A DNA stretch of 64,000 bases from the NCBI RefSeq assembly GCF_902506375.1, contig NZ_LR733284.1:1-64000 (forward strand), in the 5' to 3' direction. Source of the DNA: Microbacterium sp. 8M (GTDB taxonomy: Bacteria > Actinomycetota > Actinomycetes > Actinomycetales > Microbacteriaceae). A program made the translations under genes and the position numbers. Of the stretch, positions 43,226 to 50,977 are shown one piece after another (within the stretch, counting starts at the first letter, position 1; the number at the start of each line of letters is the position of its first letter). The notes below the pieces were generated by a model, which saw nothing but the letters and a program-made list of their open reading frames with translations, ran no database searches and was not told the origin of the DNA.

Positions 43226-43415
43226 CAGTCCGGGCCCTTCGACGGGCTCAGGGACCGGGGTGGGGCAGTCCGGATCCTTCGATGGGCTCAGGGACCGGGT
43301 GGGGCCGTCAAGGTCCTTCGACGGCTCAGGGACGGGGTGTCGCGGTCCGGGCCCTTCGACGGGCTCAGGGACCGGGTGGGGCGGTCCGGGTCCTTCGACG
43401 GGCTCAGGTGTCGGG
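43226..43415. repeat. Dispersed CTTCGACGGGCTCAGGG-type repeats, cluster 2
   Basis: Five imperfect tandem copies, about 40 bases each, of CCTTCGACGGGCTCAGGGAC plus CGGGTGGGGC-like spacer lie in the gap between the permease and response-regulator genes. The last copy ends just beside the response-regulator stop codon. Confidence 0.85.
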
Positions 43416-43419
43416 CAGG

Positions 43420-44055
43420 TCAGCCCGCGGTGTCCAGGAGCCCCCGCCGGAAGCCCTCGGCGACCGCCGCGGCGCGGTCGCCGACGCCGAGCTTGCCGTA
43501 GATGCTGAGCAGGTGGGTCTTGACCGTCGCCTCGCTGAGGTGCAGCCGGTCACCGGCCGCGCGGTTGGTGGCGCCGTCCGCGATGAGACCGAGGATCTCG
43601 AGCTCGCGGGGCGTGAGCAGGCTCGCCTCCGGCGTGCGGACCCGGCCGACGAGCCGGGATGCGACCTCGGGGGCGAGCACCGTCCGCCCGGCCGCCGCTG
43701 CCCGGATGGCGTGCAGCAGCTCGTCGCGGGAGGCGTCCTTGAGCAGGTAGCCGGTCGCGCCGGCGGCGATGGCCGGCAGCACGTCCGCATCCGCATCGAA
43801 CGTCGTCAGCACCACCACCCGGCTGGCGATCCCGTGCCGCGCGAACTCGCGCAGCGCCGTGACCCCGTCCATCCGCGGCATACGCAGGTCCATGAGCACG
43901 ACGTCGGGCGCGTGCACCTGGGCGAGGGCGACGGCCTCGGCACCGTCCGCCGCCTCTCCCATCACCGTGATGTCCTCGGCGGATCCGACCATGCCGACGA
44001 TGCCGTCGCGCACCACGGGGTGGTCGTCGACGACGAGCAGTGTGATCGCGGTCAT
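43420..44055 (-). CDS. NarL/LuxR-family response regulator
   Basis: A 211-residue regulator. The receiver domain has LLVVDDHPVVRDG, the phospho-acceptor Asp56 in VVLMDLRMP, and KDAS. The LuxR helix-turn-helix at about 145-205 reads LLTPRELEILGLIADGATNR and KTHLLSIYGKL. The start overlaps the stop of the histidine kinase by four bases, so kinase and regulator are coupled. Target genes are unknown; the membrane protein at 45174 is the closest candidate. Confidence 0.93.
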   Translation of the reverse strand: MTAITLLVVDDHPVVRDGIVGMVGSAEDITVMGEAADGAEAVALAQVHAPDVVLMDLRMPRMDGVTALREFARHGIASRVVVLTTFDADADVLPAIAAGATGYLLKDASRDELLHAIRAAAAGRTVLAPEVASRLVGRVRTPEASLLTPRELEILGLIADGATNRAAGDRLHLSEATVKTHLLSIYGKLGVGDRAAAVAEGFRRGLLDTAG

Positions 44056-45164
44056 GCCGGCACCTCCGCGCGCACCACGGTGCCGCGCCCCGGCCGGGAG
44101 TCGACCTGCAGCGCACCCGCCGCCGCCTCCAGGCGCTCCCGCATCGCGATGAGGCCGTACCCGCCTGAGCGTCCGGGCTCGCGCTGCACCCGGTCGACCA
44201 CGTCGAAACCGCGCCCGTCGTCGCGCACCTCGAGGCGCACCCGGCCGTCGTCCATACCCAGGGCCACCGTCACGCGCCGGGCGGCGGCGTGGCGCTCCAC
44301 GTTGGCGAGCGCCTCCTGGGCCGTGCGAAGCAGGGCCACTTCGGTCTCGGTGGGCAGCGGCCGCGCCGTGCCGGAGACGGACACCGCGGCCGGGATGCCC
44401 GTGCGTGCGGACCACGACAGGGCGACGCCGGAGAGCGCATCGGCGAGCGAGGTCTGCTCCAGGGCGGTGGGTCGCAGCGCCTGCACGGAGCGGCGCGCCT
44501 CGGCGAGGCCGTCGCGGGCGAGGGCCAGCGCCGCGTCGGTGTGACGACGGCGGGCATCCTCGTCGGGCGCCTGCTCGGCGGCCTGCAGCTGCGTGATGAT
44601 GCCGGTGAACCCCTGCGCGAGGGTGTCGTGGATCTCGCGGGCGAGCCGGGCGCGCTCGTCCTGCACGGCCGCGCGATGCAGGCTCTTCTCGGCGCGGTGC
44701 AGTCCGAAGGACATACCGCACATGACCGCGATGTTCAGCAGGATCACGGCGGCCGTGCCGATCGTGCCGGCCGGATCCCCTCGGAACCCCGAGCTCTGCG
44801 CGAGCCCGGCGACCACGGCGGTGCCGGCGACGGGGAGCAGCTCCCAGGGCCAGTCGGCGAGCGAATAGGCGAAGGAGAAGGTCGCGATGGCGAGGAATCC
44901 GAACGTGCCGTCTCGCAGCACCAGCAGCAGGTTCAGGACGATGGCGCCGGCGAGGAAGACCGCGACTGCGGCCGGCCGGTCGTGCCAGCGGAACGGAAGG
45001 GTCCGCATCACGAGCACCCAGAGTCCGTAGGCCGCGCACAGGACCAGCATCGGCGCGAGGCGTTCCGGCCGCGCCCACTGGGTGAGGACGAGGAACGCGA
45101 CGAGCAGCGCGAGTACGAGGTACGGAGCGACCGTGAGCACGCTCCGCCAGCGCGAGTCCATCAC
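44052..45164 (-). CDS. Two-component sensor histidine kinase (HisKA_3 type)
   Basis: A 370-residue kinase. About five membrane segments occupy residues 10-150. The dimerisation/phosphorylation helix ARLAREIHDTLAQGF has His179, and the ATPase domain shows AQEALANVERHAAARR, DDGRGFD and GGYGLIAMRERL. The GTG at 45164 is immediately followed by an in-frame ATG at 45161, which is equally likely. The few external residues suggest it senses a membrane or envelope signal, like LiaS/DesK-type kinases. Confidence 0.92.
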   Translation of the reverse strand: MMDSRWRSVLTVAPYLVLALLVAFLVLTQWARPERLAPMLVLCAAYGLWVLVMRTLPFRWHDRPAAVAVFLAGAIVLNLLLVLRDGTFGFLAIATFSFAYSLADWPWELLPVAGTAVVAGLAQSSGFRGDPAGTIGTAAVILLNIAVMCGMSFGLHRAEKSLHRAAVQDERARLAREIHDTLAQGFTGIITQLQAAEQAPDEDARRRHTDAALALARDGLAEARRSVQALRPTALEQTSLADALSGVALSWSARTGIPAAVSVSGTARPLPTETEVALLRTAQEALANVERHAAARRVTVALGMDDGRVRLEVRDDGRGFDVVDRVQREPGRSGGYGLIAMRERLEAAAGALQVDSRPGRGTVVRAEVPA

Positions 45165-45173
45165 GGGGCGACC

Positions 45174-45611
45174 CTACGCCTTCCGCGCGAACAGCGCCCG
45201 CATGCGCGGCAGGTTCACCAGGACGGCGACGGGCAGCAGCAGGAGGCCGCAGAGCGCCTGCTCGATGCGCACCCAGTCGGGAAGGAATCCCGGCAGCGAC
45301 ACGATCACGACGACCGCCGCGACGATGATCGGACACACGATCCTCAGGCGCACCCAGGCGCCCCGGGAGCCGCGGGCGGCGGTGGCCGCGATCGCCAGGA
45401 CCACGACGCCACTGGCGAGCACGAGCGAGCAGCGGATCCAGATCGCGCTCTCGAAGCGGACGCCGATGGCGCTCGCGATGCCGAGGAATCCGACCATCGC
45501 GGCGCTGACGCCGACGAACGCCCAGGACAGCAGGATGACGGGCCGGAACGCGGCGCGACGGGCGAGGGCGGCGGAAGAGACAGCGGGGGAAGCGGAGCGT
45601 GCGGTGTTCAT
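45174..45611 (-). CDS. Small membrane protein of unknown function
   Basis: A 145-residue protein with about four hydrophobic segments (PVILLSWAFVGVSAAMVGFL, IVCPIIVAAVVVIVSL and others). It ends nine bases before the kinase start, so it is probably the first gene of the kinase/regulator operon and may take part in sensing. The frame is open to 45671, but the extension is unlikely because it reads into repeat-rich sequence. Confidence 0.7.
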   Translation of the reverse strand: MNTARSASPAVSSAALARRAAFRPVILLSWAFVGVSAAMVGFLGIASAIGVRFESAIWIRCSLVLASGVVVLAIAATAARGSRGAWVRLRIVCPIIVAAVVVIVSLPGFLPDWVRIEQALCGLLLLPVAVLVNLPRMRALFARKA

Positions 45612-45698
45612 GACTCCAGCGTCGCCAGCGGCGCACGCCGCGGGATCCACCGTTCGGTCATGGCCGGGCACCGATCGGTGGAGGCGAGCGGCCGCTCA

Positions 45699-45845
45699 CC
45701 CGGGCCCTTCGACGGGCTCAGGGACCTTCGGGGAGACCGCGCCCTTCGACGGGCTCAGGGACCGAGCGGGGGCCGGGACGGGCTCAGGGGCCGGGACGAG
45801 CTCAGGGGCCGAGCGGGGGTCGGGACGGGCTCAGGGACCGGGTGG
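45699..45845. repeat. Dispersed CTTCGACGGGCTCAGGG-type repeats, cluster 3
   Basis: Two good copies (CCCTTCGACGGGCTCAGGGA near 45705 and 45743) are followed by about four decayed ones (GGGACGGGCTCAGG, GGGACGAGCTCAGG). They fill the gap between the small membrane-protein gene and the S4 gene. Confidence 0.8.
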
Positions 45846-45848
45846 CGG

Positions 45849-46061
45849 TCAGGGCCGGACCCGCACCGTCCGATCCTCGTAGGAGACGAGGTCGCCGTCG
45901 ACGAGCTGTCGTCCGCGGCGGCGCTCCACCTCGCCGTTCACGCGCACGTATCCGTCGATGATCGCCTCCTTGGCGTCGCCGCCGGAGTCGAGCAGCCCCG
46001 CGAACTTCAGGAACTGGCCGAGCCGGATGCTCTCGCCGCCGATGGAGACGTCGTCACTCAT
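45849..46061 (-). CDS. S4-like RNA-binding domain protein (YaaA/YbcJ type)
   Basis: A 70-residue protein formed entirely by an S4-like fold: SIRLGQFLKFAGLLDSGGDA, then KEAIIDGYVRVNGEVERRRG. Small stand-alone S4 proteins bind structured RNA, often at the ribosome. The ATG at 46061 is the natural start; the open frame upstream has no family similarity. It is divergent from the Liv-type transporter operon. Confidence 0.88.
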   Translation of the reverse strand: MSDDVSIGGESIRLGQFLKFAGLLDSGGDAKEAIIDGYVRVNGEVERRRGRQLVDGDLVSYEDRTVRVRP

Positions 46062-46201
46062 GCGGTCCACGGTATCCGAGGATCCCGGCGCCGGGACACG
46101 GAGGTGACCGCGGAGCCTACTCCTGCCGGAGAGGCAGGGATCCATTCGGCCCGGATCCGGTGTCGCGCGACGTCACAGAAGCGGTCGGCGTCGTCACAGG
46201 A

Positions 46202-46216
46202 TGTCGAAAACCGACA
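46202..46216. promoter_or_regulatory. Inverted repeat in the divergent S4/Liv control region
   Basis: TGTCG-AAAAC-CGACA is the only clear dyad in the 295-base gap 46062-46356, which otherwise shows no gene. It lies about 140 bases upstream of the binding-protein start and could be an operator. No convincing -35/-10 pair was found. Confidence 0.3.
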
Positions 46217-46356
46217 CACAGCGACAGCGGATCCGGCGGTCGTGCGAACGTGGGCACATGCCGCGGCTACCCGTTCCGCGGCGCGTCCCGGCGTCGTACA
46301 CAGCGCGGCGTCCGGACGGCACCGACCCGCGGTGCGACGACCGAAGGAGGCACCCC

Positions 46357-47526
46357 ATGGCAAAGAACACTCGACGCATCGCGGTCGCCGCGCTCTCGGC
46401 GGCGACCGCAGCCCTCGCGCTCGCCGGATGCAGCCTGTCCGCTTCGGCGAACGGACCGTCGGCGGGCGCCTCCGCGGGCAGCACCGTCTACTTCGGCGTC
46501 TCGTCCGCGACCACCGGCCAGTACGCGCAGTACGGCGAGCAGTTCAAGAAGGCGTTCGACCTCGCCGTCGAAGAGGTCAACAAGGACGGCGGCATCAACG
46601 GCCACCCGGTCGCACTCAAGTACGAGGACTCGCAGTCCGACCCCAAGCAGTCGGTGACCGTGGCGCAGAAGTTCGTCAACGACCCGCAGATCTCGCTCGT
46701 GTTCGGCGACTACTCCTCGGCGGCGTCCATCCCGGCCTCCCCGATCTACACCGCCGGCAAGCTGCTGCAGTACGGCTTCAACAACTCCAACCCGGACTTC
46801 ACCGCCAAGGGCACGCAGTACCAGTGGTCCAGCGCCATCACCACCAGCGCCAGCTACACCTGGACGGCCGACTACATCAAGAAGCAGGGCGTCGACTCGA
46901 TCGGCGTCACCTACCTGAACACCGCTGACTGGGGCATCCCCGCCTTCCAGGCGTTCAAGGCCGAGGCCGACAAGATCGGGCTGAAGATCACCGACGCGGA
47001 AGCCATCGACCCCACGTCCGACGACTACCGTCCGTCGCTCACCAAGGCCGTCGCGGGCAACCCGAAGGCGTTCGCGCACGTCGGCTACGGACCGGACGCC
47101 GCGAAGCTCGTGACCCAGCTGCGTGCGATCGGCTTCACCGGCACGTTCTACGGCGGCCAGGACGAGCAGTCCTTCGACGCGACGCCCGACGCCGAGGGCT
47201 CGATCATCGGCACCGAGTTCGTGGCCAGCAGCAAGGCGCCCGAGGTGCAGGCGTTCGTCAAGGCGTTCAAGAAGAAGTACCCGGAGGAGAAGGAGGTCAC
47301 CCTCTTCGAGGCCGGCGCCTACGACGCGCTGCACGTCGCCGTGGCCGCCGCGAAGAAGGGCGGCACCGACCGCGCCGGCATCCTCAAGGGCTTCCAGGAG
47401 ATCCAGGACGTCCCGAGCGTCGTCTACGGCAAGCTCTCCTTCGACAAGGACACCCGTCGCCCGGCCTCGCCGCAGCTGACCCCCACCGTGCTGAAGAACG
47501 GTGCCTGGGTCGCGATCGAGGACTGA
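46357..47526 (+). CDS. Branched-chain amino-acid-type ABC transporter substrate-binding lipoprotein
   Basis: A 389-residue periplasmic-binding-protein-like lipoprotein (lipobox Cys25, ALAGC) of the LivJ/amide-binding class. It has VYFGVSSATTGQYAQYGEQF, FDLAVEEVNKDGGINGHPVA and VFGDYSSAASIPASPIY. The ATG follows GAAGGAGG. It heads a seven-gene operon ending at 53339. The downstream monooxygenase and AhpD-like genes suggest the ligand is an unusual small acid or amide rather than leucine. Confidence 0.92.
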   Translation: MAKNTRRIAVAALSAATAALALAGCSLSASANGPSAGASAGSTVYFGVSSATTGQYAQYGEQFKKAFDLAVEEVNKDGGINGHPVALKYEDSQSDPKQSVTVAQKFVNDPQISLVFGDYSSAASIPASPIYTAGKLLQYGFNNSNPDFTAKGTQYQWSSAITTSASYTWTADYIKKQGVDSIGVTYLNTADWGIPAFQAFKAEADKIGLKITDAEAIDPTSDDYRPSLTKAVAGNPKAFAHVGYGPDAAKLVTQLRAIGFTGTFYGGQDEQSFDATPDAEGSIIGTEFVASSKAPEVQAFVKAFKKKYPEEKEVTLFEAGAYDALHVAVAAAKKGGTDRAGILKGFQEIQDVPSVVYGKLSFDKDTRRPASPQLTPTVLKNGAWVAIED

Positions 47527-47535
47527 TCCGCCTCC

Positions 47536-49338
47536 ATGCTCGATACTCTGATCGCCGGCCTGCTCCGGGGGAACGTCTACGCCCTCGGAGCGGTCGGCAT
47601 CTCTCTCGTCTTCGGCGTCATGAACGTCGTCAACTTCGCGCAGTTCTCCTTCTTCGGGCTCGGCGCGATGCTGGCGTGGTTCTTCGTGGCGCAGCTGCAC
47701 CAGCCGTTCTGGATCGCCCTGCCGCTGGTGCTCGCGATCTGCGCGGTGCTGGGCCTGGTGATCAACCTCGCCGTGGTGCGTCCGCTCGCCAAGTACCTGC
47801 CGCTCGCCGCGATGCTGTCCACCTACGCGGTCGCGCAGATCCTGGACAACGGATCCCAGCTCGCCTTCTCCGCGCAGTTCCGCTCGTTCCCGCAGGTGCT
47901 GCCCACCGCGAACCTGCACATCGGGAACATGCGGTTCGGCACCTCGGATCTGGTGATGCTGGGCGTCACCGCCGTCGTCATGATCGCGATGTCGCTGTTC
48001 CTCAAGTACGGCCGCACCGGTCGCGCGATCCGCGCCACCGCGCAGGACCAGGAGGCGGCCCTGCAGATGGGCATCCCGGTCGGATCCGTGCAGAACATCT
48101 CCTTCGTGATCGCCTCGGCCCTGGGCGGCCTCGCCGGCATCTTCTTCTCGCTGTACATCGGGGTCGTCAACCCCGTCTCCGGGCTCAACATCGGCATGAC
48201 GGCGTTCGTCGCCGCGGCCCTCGGCGGACTCGGATCCCTCGTCGGCGCCGTCATCGGCGGCTTCGTGCTGGGGATCCTCGAGGCGTTCGGCATCTACTGG
48301 TTCGGCGACGCCACGCGCCAGATCATCGTCTTCGTCGTGCTGCTGGTCGTGCTCGTGGTGCGCCCTGGCGGCCTGCTCGGCAAGGTGCCGCTCATCTCGA
48401 CCGAGCCGCTCACCGGCACGTTCCTCGGCAAGGGGCGCCCGCTGCGCATCCCGCGCTGGGTGTGGATCGCCGGCTTCGTGGTGCTGGGCGTGCTGGTGCC
48501 GGTGCTCGCCGACACCTACGTGCTCACCACGGGGACCCAGGTGCTCATCTACGCCATCATCGCCGCCGGGTTCACGGTCACCGCGGGGCAGGCCGGCGTG
48601 CTCGCGCTCGGCCAGGCCGGGCCCATCGCGATCGGCGCCTACCTCTCGGCGCTGCTGAGCGTGCACCTGCACCTGCCGTTCTGGCTCGCGCTGCCCATCG
48701 CCGGCATCGGGGCGGCCGTGATCGCCTCGGTCCTCGCCTCGCCGATCTGGGGAGTGAAGGGCCACTACATCTCGATCGCCACGCTCGGGCTCGGCATCGC
48801 GATCGTCGCCGTGATCCAGCTGCTCGTGCCCCAGGGCGTGTACGGCATCCCCGTGCCGTCGATCGCGGGGATCGACCTGAACACGCCGCTCGCGTACTAC
48901 CTCATCGACTTCGTGGTGCTCGTGCTCACGCTGCTGGTGATGTGGCGGATCCGCCGATCGCACCTGGGCACGGTGATCGCCTCGGTCGGATCCGACGAGG
49001 TGGCCGCGCTCGCCTCCGGCGTGCGGGTGCGCGACTACAAGGCGCTGGCCTTCGCGATCTCGGCCTTCTTCGCCGGCATCGGCGGATCCCTCCTGGCCCA
49101 TCAGTACACGTACATCGACACCACGATGTTCACGATGCTGATGTCGCTGCTCGTCGTCACGATCGTGATCCTCGGCGGCGTGGGCCTGCCCTACGGCGCG
49201 GTCGTGGGATCGGTCGTGCTCATCGGGGCGATGGAGCTGCTCCGGTTCACGCCGGAGTGGCGGATCATCGTCTACGGCCTCGTGCTCATCCTCGTCGTGC
49301 GCTTCCGGCCCGGCGGCGTCCTGGTGAGGAACTCATGA
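47536..49338 (+). CDS. Fused LivH-LivM branched-chain-type permease
   Basis: A 600-residue protein joining two permeases that are usually separate. Residues 1-285 are LivH-like (start LIAGLLRGNVYALGAVGISL, GLAGIFFSLYIGVVNP, VVRPGGLLGK). Residues about 300-600 are LivM-like (YVLTTGTQVLIYAIIAAGFT, SIATLGLGIAIVAVIQLLVP, RFRPGGVLV). About 16-18 membrane segments are expected. The start lies nine bases after the binding-protein stop and the end overlaps the ATPase gene by four bases. Confidence 0.92.
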   Translation: MLDTLIAGLLRGNVYALGAVGISLVFGVMNVVNFAQFSFFGLGAMLAWFFVAQLHQPFWIALPLVLAICAVLGLVINLAVVRPLAKYLPLAAMLSTYAVAQILDNGSQLAFSAQFRSFPQVLPTANLHIGNMRFGTSDLVMLGVTAVVMIAMSLFLKYGRTGRAIRATAQDQEAALQMGIPVGSVQNISFVIASALGGLAGIFFSLYIGVVNPVSGLNIGMTAFVAAALGGLGSLVGAVIGGFVLGILEAFGIYWFGDATRQIIVFVVLLVVLVVRPGGLLGKVPLISTEPLTGTFLGKGRPLRIPRWVWIAGFVVLGVLVPVLADTYVLTTGTQVLIYAIIAAGFTVTAGQAGVLALGQAGPIAIGAYLSALLSVHLHLPFWLALPIAGIGAAVIASVLASPIWGVKGHYISIATLGLGIAIVAVIQLLVPQGVYGIPVPSIAGIDLNTPLAYYLIDFVVLVLTLLVMWRIRRSHLGTVIASVGSDEVAALASGVRVRDYKALAFAISAFFAGIGGSLLAHQYTYIDTTMFTMLMSLLVVTIVILGGVGLPYGAVVGSVVLIGAMELLRFTPEWRIIVYGLVLILVVRFRPGGVLVRNS

Positions 49339-50255
49339 CCGCCCTGCTCGACGTGAAGGATCTGCAGCGCCACTTCGAGGGCGTGCGCGCCGTGGACGGC
49401 GTCTCGTTCCAGGTGCAGCCGCACGAGGTGGTCTCGATCATCGGCCCGAACGGATCCGGCAAGACCACCACGCTCAACCTCGTCACCGGCACGATCCCGT
49501 CGCACGGCGGCACGATCGCCCTCGACGGCACCCGGATCGACCACGCGAAGACCGTGGACATCGCCGAGCACGGCATCGCGCGCACCTTCCAGAACGGGCG
49601 CGTGTTCGCGACGCTCTCGGTCGCCGACAACATCGAGGTCGGGATCCACTCGCAGCTGCGGGCCCACCGGCCGTTCCGCCGGCTCTCGCATGTGTTCCTG
49701 CTGCGCTGGATCCCCCTCCTCGCCGAGCTGTTCGTGGCGATCTTCGGAACCCCGGCGGCGCGCAGGGAGCGGGGCGAGATCGACGCGGTCGTCGACCTCG
49801 AGGTCGACCGGTTCGAGGCGCGGCTCGGGCCGCGGCGCAACGACCCGGCGTACACGCTCAGTTACGCCAACCGCCGCCGCACCGAGATCGCGCGGGCGCT
49901 CGCACTGCAGCCGAAGCTGCTCGTGCTGGACGAGCCGACGGCCGGCATGAACCAGTCCGAGACCGCCGAGGTGCTCGCGCAGCTGCTAGAGCTGAAGGCC
50001 GCGGGGCAGGCGATCCTGCTCGTCGAGCACAAGCTGGATCTCGTGATGACGGTCTCCGACCGGGTCATCGTCATGGACGGCGGCCGGATCATCGCGTCCG
50101 GGGATCCGGAGAGCGTGCGCAACGACCCGGCGGTGATCGAGGCCTACCTCGGCCGGCGCCGGGAAGCCCCGGGTTCGTTGAGCGAGGACGAGCGCAGCGA
50201 GACCGAGACGAAACGCGGCGATCTCGCGGACTCCGCCGAGGAGGGATCCGCATGA
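49335..50255 (+). CDS. LivG-type ABC transporter ATPase
   Basis: A 306-residue ATPase. Walker A is GPNGSGKTT near residue 37, and Walker B is LLVLDEPTAGMN. The usual LSGGQ signature is replaced by LSYANRRRTEIARAL, which is normal for LivG relatives. After the family's end at YLGRR (about residue 277) there is a 29-residue Glu/Asp/Ser/Arg-rich tail encoded by a dispersed repeat (50174-50216). It overlaps LivF by four bases. Confidence 0.92.
   Translation: MTALLDVKDLQRHFEGVRAVDGVSFQVQPHEVVSIIGPNGSGKTTTLNLVTGTIPSHGGTIALDGTRIDHAKTVDIAEHGIARTFQNGRVFATLSVADNIEVGIHSQLRAHRPFRRLSHVFLLRWIPLLAELFVAIFGTPAARRERGEIDAVVDLEVDRFEARLGPRRNDPAYTLSYANRRRTEIARALALQPKLLVLDEPTAGMNQSETAEVLAQLLELKAAGQAILLVEHKLDLVMTVSDRVIVMDGGRIIASGDPESVRNDPAVIEAYLGRRREAPGSLSEDERSETETKRGDLADSAEEGSA
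50174..50216 (+). repeat. Dispersed repeat inside the end of the LivG-type gene
   Basis: TTCGTTGAGCGAGGACGAGC followed by GCAGCGAGACCGAGACGAAA matches a class of short GC-rich elements of actinobacteria with cores GTTGAGCGAG and GAGACGAAACG, arranged as an imperfect dyad. It encodes the extra C-terminal residues GSLSEDERSETETKR in frame. Confidence 0.55.
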
Positions 50256-50977
50256 CGGCGCTGCTGAGCCTGGACGCCCTGAACGTCTACTACGGACCCT
50301 TCCACGCGCTGCGCGGGGTGTCGATCGAGGTCGGCGAGGGCGAGATCGTGTCGCTGCTCGGCGGCAACGCCTCGGGCAAGTCCACCACGATGAAGTCGAT
50401 CCTCGGCCTGAACCGGGTCAAGGACGGGCGGATCTCGTTCGCGGGCGCCGACATCACGCATCGGTCCACGGCCAAGCGGGTGCGGGCCGGCATCGCGAGC
50501 GTGCCCGAGGCGCGACGCGTCTTCCCGCAGATGACCGTGGACGAGAACCTGTACGCGGGTGCGTACACCCGCCGCGACCGCGCGGGCATCGCGGAGGACA
50601 TCGAGCGGATGCGGGAGCACTTCCCGCGCCTGGCCGAGCGGCGCCGCCAGGAGGCGGGCACGCTCTCCGGCGGCGAGCAGCAGATGCTCGCGTTCGCCCG
50701 CGCGCTGATGAGCCGGCCGCGGCTGATCTGCATGGACGAGCCGACCATGGGACTCTCGCCCAAGCTCGTCGACCAGGTGCTCGACGAGATCGCACGGCTC
50801 AACCGCGAGCTCGGGGTGGCCGTGCTGCTGGTGGAGCAGCAGGCCGAGCTCGCGCTGTCGATCGCGTCGCGCGGCTACGTGCTGGCGACGGGCGAGATCG
50901 TCGCCGAGGGATCCGCGCAGGAGCTCCTGCACGATCCCCGCATCCAGGAGGCCTATCTCGGAAGGAGCGGCTCATGA
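50252..50977 (+). CDS. LivF-type ABC transporter ATPase
   Basis: A 241-residue ATPase. Walker A is GGNASGKSTT (Gly-Asn in place of the common Pro-Asn-Gly), the signature is LSGGEQQMLAFARAL, and Walker B is LICMDEPTMGLS, followed by the switch His region replaced by VEQQAE, typical for LivF. It overlaps both neighbours by four bases. With LivG and the fused permease it completes the importer. Confidence 0.93.
   Translation: MTALLSLDALNVYYGPFHALRGVSIEVGEGEIVSLLGGNASGKSTTMKSILGLNRVKDGRISFAGADITHRSTAKRVRAGIASVPEARRVFPQMTVDENLYAGAYTRRDRAGIAEDIERMREHFPRLAERRRQEAGTLSGGEQQMLAFARALMSRPRLICMDEPTMGLSPKLVDQVLDEIARLNRELGVAVLLVEQQAELALSIASRGYVLATGEIVAEGSAQELLHDPRIQEAYLGRSGS

Noticed and set aside
43226..43415. 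Possible CRISPR array in repeat cluster 2
   Set aside because: Spacing regions are themselves repeated and units decay. This is a tandem array of a dispersed element.
46267..49101. Minus-strand open frame of over 900 codons opposite the Liv genes
   Set aside because: Its composition (His, Asp, Arg, Glu) is that of an antisense shadow, and the plus strand carries clear transporter domains.
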